Assembly: GCA_028565635.1 (NCBI GenBank)
Contig: JAOXYB010019016.1
Coordinates: 1-18,027 of the forward strand
Source: Phoronis ovalis
Taxonomy: Eukaryota > Phoronida > Phoronidae
Length of the DNA: 18,027 nt
Direction of reading: 5' to 3'
Part shown: positions 1-10,900 of the stretch, in pieces
Position numbering within the stretch: the first letter of the stretch is position 1
Layout: each line of letters opens with the position of its first letter
Notes under the pieces: generated by a model
Told to the model about the DNA's origin: nothing
Database searches by the model: none
Seen by the model: only the letters and a program-made list of their open reading frames with translations
Made by a program: the position numbers and the translations under genes

Positions 1-21
1 GCGTGTGCCGAAGGCACACGC
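1..21. repeat. Perfect 9-bp hairpin at the window edge
   Basis: GCGTGTGCC and GGCACACGC are exact reverse complements around a GAA loop. The stem is GC-rich in AT-rich DNA. It may be the end of a longer repeat cut by the window boundary. Confidence 0.6.
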
Positions 22-707
22 GCACCCGTTCGCAAACCTACCTCTTTTCAACACAAATGGGTTGGCAGGTATGCATGTATGATGTGCTGAGAAAATTTGT
101 ACTGGCCATGCCAGCACACAAATTAAATGTACGCTAGAGACATAATTGTCTTTATCAGTGACTGGAAAAAAGACTGATGGAAATTGCCCGCAAGAAGTTA
201 TACAAGTTTTTATTACCATAAACATTCATAGTTGAATTAGATAGGAAAATTAATTGTTTACTTATGCTAGATAACGGTTATGATTCTAGACATGCAACTC
301 ATCATCTTGATTATAAACTATTTTTTCTGTCAAAATGCACTCACATATTTAGTAGCAATACAATCCCCTAATGCCAAAAAGACATTTAGAGAGCTGGAGA
401 AAAAACAGCTTCTAAAATAATAGTAAAGTTGCATTTCGTTTTTTTTTGTTCGTATGAAGTAGACTTCTTGTTATTGGAAGAAAAAACATTTGGTAAAAAC
501 GGAAATTAACGAAGTGACATATTTATATAAAAATTGGTAAATTAGGGAAACTATGGCAGCGATTCACTTTAATTTGAAATGCAAAATTATAAAAAAGTTA
601 CCAATTTTGTGTCGTTTGATGCTTTAGAGATACAGAACAAATAAAAAAGATAATGTTCACAAAGAAAACATGACTTGTGTAAAAAAACGGTTTGGTACCA
701 ATACAGT
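22..707. other. Noncoding, no feature seen
   Basis: AT-rich sequence with short A and T runs and no open frame of coding character on either strand. Confidence 0.6.
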
Positions 708-1132
708 GTTCCGTACATTCTCAACTAACGTCTGGGCTTAAACATTGTAAACTTTTATTTATTATCTCGAAAGGCAGAAGAACAATAATCCCTTTGTGTC
801 TATATAAAGTGTCAAGAAAGTTTTAACACCAATCAAATTGCAGCTTACAGTAATATGTATAACAGTGGACTAGGCGGGTAGGGGGTCGATCACACATTCT
901 ATCCCATAAGCAAAAAGCAAGCTCCCCGGCAATACCTATTCAGAATGAGTCATTATGATAGAATAGACGTGGTAGGCGACGATGTGTCACACGCATAGAG
1001 AAATGCTTATCTGTGGGGGAAAAGTCGGGTTAAAAGTTTAATGACGTAATTTTTTCTCGCTTGCAAAATTGAACGAATGTAACAACAATTGACTATGGTT
1101 TAGCCCAGACGTTAGTTGAGAAGGTGCGGAAC
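708..1132. repeat. Foldback pair: inverted arms of about 36 bp around a 354-bp interior
   Basis: The arm at 708-743 (GTTCCGTACATTCTCAACTA then ACGTCTGGGCTTAAAC) is the reverse complement of 1098-1132 apart from two mismatches and one inserted T. Weaker similarity continues outward (GGTACCAAT near 694, ATTGGCACC near 1156). The interior has no open frame of note. This fits a nonautonomous DNA transposon (MITE-like) or two oppositely placed repeat copies. I saw no flanking target-site duplication. Confidence 0.7.
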
Positions 1133-3796
1133 AGTAACGGGGAATTTATTCAGATTGGCACCGGTATCGTGATCGGCCTTTTGTAGAATGTTTCAGCTAT
1201 GTAGAATTCCTGTGACACGGCTGTCGCTGTATCATCCATTTATGGGCAATATCTACTTTAAAGTAAGTAGATATTAGTAGTTTGAATTCCCGGTTTGAAT
1301 TATTACAGCTAACGGAGGACACCTTTGATAGAAAGTTAAGTAAGTAATAACATAATTTTGATAGACAAGCGTAGATATATTTAACAGCATTTAATAAACG
1401 CCGATGCTTTTTCAAATAACAAATTGTGAACAGTTTCAATATTAGGTAAACGTGTAAATATTGTAATCATAGTATTTTTTAAGTTTACATATTAATATTA
1501 AGAATAAAAGAGGGATAAAAGCTCAGACAAATGAGGCAATAATAATCATATGTAATACATTTTTATCTTATAAGTGTCGAGACCTTTTGGGGACACATCA
1601 TTCACTCTTAACATTCTGACCTTGTTAAAATAGACTGATAAAAAGTAAAAACTGTTGAAAAGGTATTAATTTAAGTATTTTGATAAATCCGTTATTTATC
1701 TATAGCATAATTATGTAATCAGCAATGGGGACAGTTTGGATAAAAATGCAAGTTTTTTCAAAATGTAAACTTCCAAAAAAAAAATGCGGATAATAAACTA
1801 AGATTTGGCCAAACTTAACTTTCACCAAGGAACTGTGATATAGTATCACTAGTTGCTAAAATTCTTCTTAGTTCTGGTATGAAATGCTGTGCTTCTGTCA
1901 GAAAAAAATCGAATAATAATTCTGACAGTTGAACTTTGGGAAGTTATCAACTTTGAACTTTGGAGATCTCTATTTTGAAGTTAATTTTGACCAAATTTCA
2001 ACAAATTCAGTTACTGAGTTTTTGTACTACTCTGTTAATTCTTTTACTTCCTTTATCACATAATTTATCTTAACATCAAAAAGCAGCTAACTTCGAACCA
2101 AATTACAACATTTAAAGCAGCCAAAACAAAATGACAGTTATTTTAGTGTATGCATAGTATAAGATATAATACAGGACGTTTGAAACACTAAAGCAGCAGA
2201 GAACAGTCAATTGATAAACGTGTTTCCAATTCATAATCCGTTTCAGTCCAATGCAATATCATTGCTGGCAGCTTTTGCTAAAAAAAAAGCAATTCATGTT
2301 TAGTATACATGTTCTACTGGTATTAATAAATTTCGCTCCTTACCCAGGAGAAGTTTATTGTCAAAGGAGGCTGTTACTGAATTAGCACTAGATCATCCCC
2401 ATTTTTATAAAATTTTCAATGAAAACCGTACCCTTTCTTGTTAGAGTTAGCAATAGTAAAAACAGTTAAATGTAACAGTTTTTTCAACAAATTACATTCA
2501 TAGTGTCATTAAGTTTCATTTTCTTTTTCCAAATTTATAGTGAGTTTAGGAAAAATAAATTGCAGTGAAACAATAACAAATTTATGTATAAAATGGTAAC
2601 ACAATGCATACGAAAATAATGTCCTTTGACATCGTCCGCTGATTGGACAAAATATATAGCCAACAGCTTGAAAGAATGCCTAAAAGACGTTTTTGCACAT
2701 ATCCAGTGACGTTTAAACTTAAATTCGACAGTTAAAAACTGCATTACACCAGCAAGGGAGAAGTTTCAAAATATTTGATATATGATTAAATGGCCTACAT
2801 CTAGTGGCTATGCTAGGTATCATAATAAACGTGCCTGCTTGTAGGTTAAAAGATCCGACAACTGTGTATAAAGACTTATTGAAATGATACAATCTAGTTA
2901 GTTTTTCAGATATTATACTACTAAAACACTTAAAAGAACAAGAATAAAGTATTCCCAGAAAAGTTTCGAAATTCCTGTATACAGTAGAATATTTCCATAT
3001 CACACTTCATTAATAAAAATAATTACGTGTCAGATCAGATGTGAAAGACCCATTACTGTTACCCTTTGGGCTACTGACTTAAGCATTAACATTTGCTTTG
3101 TATTTTATTACAAATGGTGCATAATGACGTCGAGTGCAGCATGTTACCATGTAAATCCTAATATTCGCTGGTATTTCGAAATTGTTGATTTAATGATAAA
3201 GAAAAATTCTTACTGACATAATACTTTGCCGTGACGAAGTAGGCAACGTCGAAGGGATAAAGCAGAGATAATCGAAAACCGTTCAAAAGCCTTTCATTAT
3301 GGCATTAGTGCATTATAATATAAATTAGTTTCTTTATTAAATATTTTTTCCTGAGTAAAGTCGTTAAGATATTGGTTAGCAATTTAATTATGAATTATCT
3401 GCACCATTAAATGATTCCAATACTTACGATTTTGTGCCCCACATTGTTTTGCTGCTTCACTAAACTACGAAACATCTAAGGCTGCGTCATAAATTTGAAG
3501 CAAAACAGTGACCCGGTAAACCCACGTTCATGTCCTTCCAGTATACTGTACTCCATACATATAGTGGTATTAAGTTAGCAGAACAGCTTATATATAAAGA
3601 GGGAGGATTTCAACACCTGAAACCTGGTTTCACCTATTACCATCTAGCTATGGGATATTGTCCTACACCACGTCTATAGCTATACGATTACTAATTAAAA
3701 GTAATTCTACCTGGGTTAAGTGTACCGTCTTGCTATAGGTTCAGGTACATGATTCTGAATATTATATTTAGAGTGGGTTTAAGGCGAGTTATGGTA
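1133..3796. other. Noncoding flank downstream of the astacin gene
   Basis: Open frames here (minus 2535-2744 and 2719-3003) have no domain, start context or splice framework. A TATA-like string on the plus strand (TATATATAAA, 3589-3598) and a minus-strand GTAAGT donor at 3428-3423 were seen but have no partner exon that I can support. Confidence 0.5.
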
Positions 3797-4095
3797 GGGT
3801 TAGCATATTATGCTTATTTATTTCTTATTTTTATAAACAATTATTATAAGGACAGGTGACGCTATTAATACAGGTACGTGACAAATTGGGTAGAAAATCA
3901 ACGATCTGCATCTCAAGCCATTGTAACTCATTGGTTAATACCCTTGATTTTTCCTTTTTTCAGGTATCCAACGCAGTTTCGCACCCTACCGGGGGGGCAT
4001 TGTACACAAGTACAATGATTGGGAAAATATGATGTAATAGGGTAATATGTTTTATCTGTATTGCAACAGTTATTTCTCAAAGTTACCACTACTCT
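3797..4095 (-). other. Possible terminal exon (3' UTR) of the astacin gene
   Basis: A donor GAAG|GTGAGT at 4427, only about 30 nt past the stop, suggests the transcript is spliced after the coding region. The next good minus-strand acceptor is ttcttatgcag|AGAG with AG at 4097-4096. The first AATAAA downstream on this strand is at 3822-3817, so cleavage might fall near 3800; the right-hand end given is an estimate. The exon also contains an open, cysteine-rich frame (CTCVQCPPG) that is not in phase with the astacin frame. Confidence 0.3.
3998..4017. repeat. Perfect 8-bp hairpin in the possible terminal exon
   Basis: CATTGTAC and GTACAATG flank an ACAA loop; the next bases on the left are a run of seven G. 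Confidence 0.55.
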
Positions 4096-4427
4096 CTGCA
4101 TAAGAATAAACAAGAATACTTACTTTCACATGTGTAACGAACTGTCAGATATTTGGTAGTGCCAAAGCATGGATCTCCAAACACGGCGTTATCATTTTAC
4201 AGGTAGCAATTTACGGCATTTCTAGTGAAAGTACTTAACTTTTGGCTACTACCTTGGATTTGGCGGCAATTTTCGAGAATTTCAGGTGATTTCCATATTC
4301 AGAATTGCGCCAAATTTAGTGAAGTGCACGATTTATCCTTAATTTGGTTTTATATTGCCGGACTAATTATCTTCAGCATATATTGTTATAACTTACGCAC
4401 CGACGCGATATATAAAGAGAAACTCAC

Positions 4428-4932
4428 CTTCCGCAATATTAGCATTTCCTCCAGTTGTCTAGATAATGCAATAGCCCCATAGTTTGTCCTTGTCGTAGTC
4501 AAAAGTCGTGGCGCACCATGCAACTCCACCGTTGTTAACAGTAGTGCATTCACTATACCTTTTGCCCTGATAGTTGAAGGGGAACACACATAACGCACCT
4601 TTGGCATTTCCTCCGATTGTCCCGATGCAATTGCCCCATAGTTTGTCCTTGTCGTAATCTGAAGTTGTGGCGCACCATGCAACTCCATCGTTGTTAACAG
4701 TAGTGCATTCACTATAACGTTTGCCCTGATAGTTGAAGGGGAACACACATGACGCACCATTGGCATTTCCTCCGATTGTCCCGATGCAATTGCCCCATAG
4801 TTTGTCCTTGTCGTAATCTGAAGTCGTGGCGCACCATGCAATTCCACCGTTGTTAACAGTAGTGCATACTTTATAACTTTTGCCCTGATAGTTGAAGGGG
4901 AACACACATGACGCACCATTGGCATTTCCTCC
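4428..4932 (-). repeat. 159-bp tandem repeat: three FN2 units plus the start of a fourth
   Basis: Units run 4932-4774, 4773-4615 and 4614-4456. The landmark AGTTTGTCCT on the plus strand recurs at 4481, 4640 and 4799, exactly 159 bp apart. By hand count units 2 and 3 differ at about nine positions, silent sites included, so the array is young or homogenised. After the stop, 4452-4428 still reads GGN-A-N like the start of a unit, then gives way to a splice donor. Confidence 0.93.
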
Positions 4933-4946
4933 AGTTGTTCCTTGCA
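4459..4946 (-). CDS. Astacin exon 8: three tandem fibronectin type II modules and stop
   Basis: The acceptor ctacaccag|TG is at 4948-4947 with a good pyrimidine tract, entering in phase 1. The exon codes 161 residues (344-504) and ends at TAG (4461-4459). Each 53-residue unit has CVFPFNYQGK, an internal CTTVNN cysteine, WCATT, then YDKDKLWGxC, which is the complete FN2 pattern with four cysteines (356, 370, 381 and 396 in the first). FN2 modules bind gelatin or collagen in MMP2, MMP9 and fibronectin, and choline lipids in seminal plasma proteins. The third module ends right at its last cysteine plus Ile-Ile. Transcription may continue past the stop to a donor at 4427. Confidence 0.95.
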
Positions 4947-7900
4947 CTGGTGTAGTAGAAAGCATATAAAACGTGTACATTACGAAAACATCTCAGATAA
5001 ACTGAATCCCAGTACAGTATCCTACCGTATTGCTTGAGTTCTATTCTCCTACTTCGAGTAACAACCCGAAGCATTATTCCACAGAAACAGTCGGTAACGT
5101 AATAAATGTGTTGAAGCCATTTCATCCAAATTTAGCAAAATTGCATTTAGTGAATACATAAATGAATCTCTGTTGAGTTGGCCAGACAAATACAAGTGAA
5201 GAAATTACAACTAAATCTGAATAGCCAAAGAATTGCAGGTGATCATGTTGGTTGTAAAAAATACATTAGGAACATTATAAATTTATAATTAATAAACATC
5301 ATTATTGCAGTGCATAGCACGTTGTTACACAACTATGATAAAATCATATTGTTTCCTCACCTGTGCCACTGTACATTATATTGATGAGTTTAGTATCTAT
5401 CTTACTCATTTGATTCCGCTGTCCAATCTTGTCTTGCATATTAGCATCTTTCGTTTGAATTGTAATTTGACCATTTTTAGAGAAAGCCTAGAGAATGCAA
5501 TAATAATATCATACATGTACATATAAATAAAATTTTAAACTATTACGGAATTATGTTTAATGCAGTTATATATTTAGCTTTTAAGCTTTTAAATTTATAT
5601 TACTGATATTTAAAAAAATATCAGTGATATAAACTTGCTTGTATCCAAAATCAGTAACATTTTTCCCTTCTGTCTGCATATGTACTCTATTCAAACTTGT
5701 TTACATTTATATAATTGTAAAATCAACAGTCAAACTTCATGTATTATAAACATGCATGACATGGACTGTAAATTTTCCATTCTTATGTTGTGCTTACCCT
5801 TCCTGGATAATGCATAATACTTCCATAGTCATAAGGTTCACTTAAAGATGTAATGTGAGTAACATCGTATTTATGAAAATTATGCTTCTCGTCATCTTCA
5901 ATATTATGCCAATGTATAATCAGGTGCTCATCCCGGTCTGTACGAGATTGTTCATGATACAGACCCAATGTATGTAGCAATTCATGAACCAAAGTTCCAA
6001 ACTAAAAACATAACAAAGGCGATGTAAAATTGTACTTCTTTTCTTTGGCCATAAACGTACCAGTAAAAGATAGCCAGGGCAGGTTATTCAATATGCCTTA
6101 AGTTCTCCTCAGCAATTCCCGAAATAATGAGTTTCATACTATAACACTAGGAGAATATTAAACTTACTTTACACCCATGGCCGACGTTCAGCTTTTGTTC
6201 TTTATTTGCACTCTGGTATTGCCTTCCAACATATGACCAGCACCTATTAATTACAATATTTCACTTTTCAGTTATCTCTCAAACACGAGATTACTTCCCT
6301 CCCGTCAGTAGTACTGTCATAATAAGATACATGAATAGGCATAATCGAGGTAATTTGAAAAGATGAGCTGCGGTTTGTTTCGTAATGTATAAAGAACAGA
6401 AATTTGCGATAACTTAAGAAATAGTAAAATGTCGGCTAAAACACATACGATAAAGTGAAGACCGAATGGTGACCTAATATGAAACAGTACATCTATTTTT
6501 TGCAATACGCAAAATATGCTAAAACTGTTGGTGACATTTTAACATTGAAAAGCACTATTCTTGCCAGATGTCGCTTGTTACATGAGATTTTGGAATATGA
6601 TAGGTACTGCCATCATTTGCATACGAAATATTGACTTGCAGTGTCCAGGTAAAGAACCCTGCATTTCCCAATCACTTTGAATAACCCGATATGAAACCCA
6701 TAATTTGTCTGGCACGTGTTTTGTTTACTATGCCTTTCAAAGCTGTGAACATTCTCCGCTGATGCGAAAATACTTCAGTGAATCGAATCTATTTTCAAAT
6801 AGCACGAAAGAGAAAAGGGACATTTAAATAATATTAATGATCAGTGCATACTAAAGTACAACTTTCTGCTAACTATAATACGTACATGCGCACACAGAAA
6901 TATTTTGTATTTTTTGAGAGGATCCCCTTTAATTTACGTCTGGCTCTTAATTCCAGCTACCCGCTTAACTGTGTACAGACATCTGACAAAAATACTGCTT
7001 TTCAATGATGAACTGACGCCCAATAGTTTGATCATTTTTTTTTGATAAACTTTGTATTGCGAAAATTCAAACTGTGCTATTTCATATTAAGTCACCATCC
7101 CATGTTTACTTTGTTGCAGTTGTTTTAGTGAACATTTCGCTTTTAGTTATCGTAAACATTCGATGTCTTACACGTTATGCAACAAAGAGTAGGCTGATAT
7201 ACTCAACTGTCGGAGTGGTCATTTGACCGTAAAACTAGGCCAGTGAACTAAGATCGCCCTTGGTTAGCCAGGCAAGTGTATGCAAGCTTTAAATTCGAAG
7301 GGATACATTAATTGGATGTATTGTAATAGTTATTGAGTTTTAACCCTTTACTTTAACCTAAGCATGACACAGTATATAACAATATATTTCAAAGGTATGT
7401 TTTGAAGTGCATTCCCAGACAGAGTAGTTTTACCCAAAATAGACAACTCACTGATTATATGATCATGTTGTAACTAAGGAAAGTATTTTTTTACAGCATA
7501 GTGCAGACGCAGGTATCTTGTTAAAATAATGTTTTTTTTAAACTATGTTTAATTTATAGGTTTATGCATTCAGAGTTTGACATGATATCAATCAAAAGCA
7601 AAATGATGCTTACTCATTATAATCTTCTGCCAAAATCCTAACTCTATTAGTATCTCCCTGGGCTGAATTATATTCAATAAAACGGACGCAGGTTCTGTCT
7701 TGAATGTGTTGCATAGCTTGCAATATAGTTGCTTTCTTGGAAGCACCTGACAAAGAGACACAAAACTTCACATATATATAGAGAGAGACCAGAGATATAA
7801 GTCCATTTTATATTCAAAGACAAAAATCTTGATTGGCAGCTTGAAAATGGAACAATTTTTAGAAATGTGGCTAGTATAATTGCGTAATTTCGTAAAAAAC

Positions 7901-10900
7901 TCGATTTGTATTTATTAATGTCTCTAGGTACACTGAAGTACTACAACATATTTCAACCACGTGTTAATTTATAATACAGTTTAATTGACAAAACTGTGAA
8001 ATGAGACTGATGTATTATTTGTTAAACATGAGTTGCCAGAAAAAAAAGATTACAACATTTTTGAGATATTTTAAAAGACAAAGGGTTGAAAGCATTGTTA
8101 TTCCCAACAAAGAAATGCATTTAAAAAAACATTTATGCAAAACTTCGGGAAAAAAAATGGCTATGCCTAAATCACGTCTCGGGTACTTTTTTCCCTATAT
8201 TATATATTTTACAATAAAATTCAATTATATTTGAAAAAATACGGGTAAATATGGGGAATATTCCAGCAAACAAAACGATAATAAAATAATTCAGCTCCCA
8301 CTGTCATCAGAATTCCACATGTTACTAGCTCGTGTACTACAGATAGGGGCTGTAATGGAAAATAATTAATTTAACGTGCTATTATTGTGGCATTGTTTCT
8401 GAGAATCTTTGTATTTGTTCATGGATAAAATGACAGCGAAAATATGAAGGTGCTTTAACCACATCAACAAAAATGAATATCGATCATAATTAATTCTGAC
8501 TTCGTTCATTTCAACGGATGATGTGTAACATATGATAAAAGGAACATGGCGTAAGGCGAACTAAGAAAAAATGGTAATCGTCCAGCAATTTATTTTTTAC
8601 ATGGACAAAGGTATATTGTGATGATCATGTCAGTCAAACTTGCATGCTCGGACATTAACAAAACTGGCATTTGCTCATTGCGATTATTCTCCTTTCTTCA
8701 CACAACTGTTCCTTTAAACTATTGGCTCATGTTTCTACTTCGCAATCATATCTAATTGCGTTTCATACTGCATATTTTTTTCTACTTACATAGTTTTCTC
8801 TACTATGTTTTAGATCTACTTATACATATTATTACTTACACAAAGTACTATCCAGAACATATGGTACCTGCCCATTTGGCCACCTATAGTTCGGATGTCG
8901 AATGGCGTTCCTTTTACTAACCGTTCCAACTCTGCTTATGGATGCTTCAATTTCATGTTCTTGCTCTGCAGATAACATGATGTCCCCTTCAAATAAATTG
9001 GGTGCCTCTTTTCCTTCTGATCCAGGTTGCTTCCTACGTTTGTTCTACGTAAAAGGGCACAAGAGTGTTAATAATATTGAACTTTAATTACAAAAAGTGC
9101 ATGTAAGTAAGAGCACATGTTTTGAGCACCCAATTTACATGATATATTTGCCTCTTTTGGTCACTTACGTGAAGCTACTCTTTTACTTACAACGTTCACA
9201 TTGTTTGCTTGTTCCTTGATCTCTTTCATTTGCTTCGGTGACAATTTCATATCTCCCTCAAATAAATCGGATGATTCATCTGCATTTCCGCTGTTGTTCT
9301 GTAAAGTAGCGCAGAAACGTTTCAAAATCAATAATTGAAGTAAATGTAAGTAAGCTAAACAGATTATTTTCGGTTCTTTTACAAATGAAGTCATTCGAAG
9401 AAACCTTCGACTCCACCCCAATCCTCGAATGCATATTCATATCATAAAATAGGTAAAGCAGGACATATGGCGCTTTCTTAACTGCAAAAAGAATATCATA
9501 TATTTTTATCTATTTGTTATATGTTGAATGAGAAATGCAAGTTGCGATATTTTACTGTAAGAAAATGTAAACCCATTGTCAATTTATGTTTTCATTTCCA
9601 AGCTACTTATATAGTTTAAAGAGACGAGTACCGTACTGTACTACGTAGTGGAACTATACACATTTGAACAATTAAAATGTAAATGTGGCATAGGAAAAGT
9701 ATACATGTTTGGTTCGGCACTAACTAGTTAACTGGAGGGCTATAAAAGGTCGTTTCTCCTATTTAATGCGTTAGAACATTATTTGCTATTCACATGTTGT
9801 CTTGTGATTGGTTTACGGGAAAAACTATCTAAACTCCTATACTACGTGGACAATAAAAAATATCAGCTCAGGGGTGGATTTTCAAGCAGCAGAAATATAG
9901 TTTTAGTGTTTATTGTTATCTCAGATATTTATAAAACAAATTGTCCGGGGGGCCACTCAGATATGAAGCGAGTATGTATCCCAGTTAACAAAATCGATGA
10001 AAAACATACCTTTTCGAGGACTAAAAGCGTAACGCGCGTTATGCATTTAGAGTAAAAAAATCGCGGCGAGTAAAAAGGGTTCGCTGTTTTGGATTGATCA
10101 TGTTCAGGGTCAATTTTTGTGCATGATTAAAGCCTTATTTAGAAGAATATTTACTTAGGGCGATGGAGATGTCATGTGGCAATTTTAAGGGGTGGTTCAT
10201 GGCAGAAATGATTTTTGAAGTAGGTCTTGTTTAGAAAAGCTTCTTAGGGGCCCTCGACTACTTGTTTAGAGTCTTTGTTGTAGACTATTCATAACCATGT
10301 GATTCAAAACGCTTTCAGCGCTAATAGACATCCAATTAGCAATATCATAGCCTAAGAAAAAGACCAAATTCAACTACAAAATGACTTACACATTTTAACA
10401 TATTGGAGTGACACATGGCGGCTGAAAGTTCACCTAGATACATGTAAACGTGCACATAGGAGGACCAACATTACACTTAATTAATATTTATGAATTGCAT
10501 AATAAGTCACTTCCACAGGTTATAAATGAAAAGATATAGGAGTATTAATTGATAATAATAATTAATAATTAAATTTTGACAAGCACATTAGTGAGAAAGT
10601 TAAAAAGTTACTCTCAATGTTTGCACTTCTAAGAGGAACATCTCGATACCTACAGCAGCTACATATAACATCCATCCCCTTATACAAAACAATGGTAAGA
10701 ACTCATTTAGATTTTGCAAGCTCATGTGGTCACCTTATAAAATAAAACATATTGAACAAATAGAAAGCATACACAGATTAGCTATGCAACAGTTGCCCGT
10801 ACTTCAGCATGATCATATCCAGAGAGATTAGAAATGTTAAAACTACCAGCTCCTTTTATAAAATTGTGGTCGGATGTTGCACCAAGAGCTGGGTTCAGGG

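Noticed and set aside
2535-3003. Two minus-strand open frames of 69 and 94 codons
   Set aside because: No motif, no splice framework, and base composition is the same as the surrounding noncoding DNA.
3423-3540. Possible minus-strand exon with GTAAGT donor at 3428
   Set aside because: All three frames are interrupted, and no convincing acceptor or partner exon was found.
4386-4925. 179-codon open frame on the minus strand across the FN2 array
   Set aside because: It is the alternate frame of the tandem FN2 repeats and stays open only because the unit length is a multiple of three.
8001-8234. 77-codon plus-strand open frame
   Set aside because: Lysine-rich and low complexity, inside an astacin intron, with no family resemblance.
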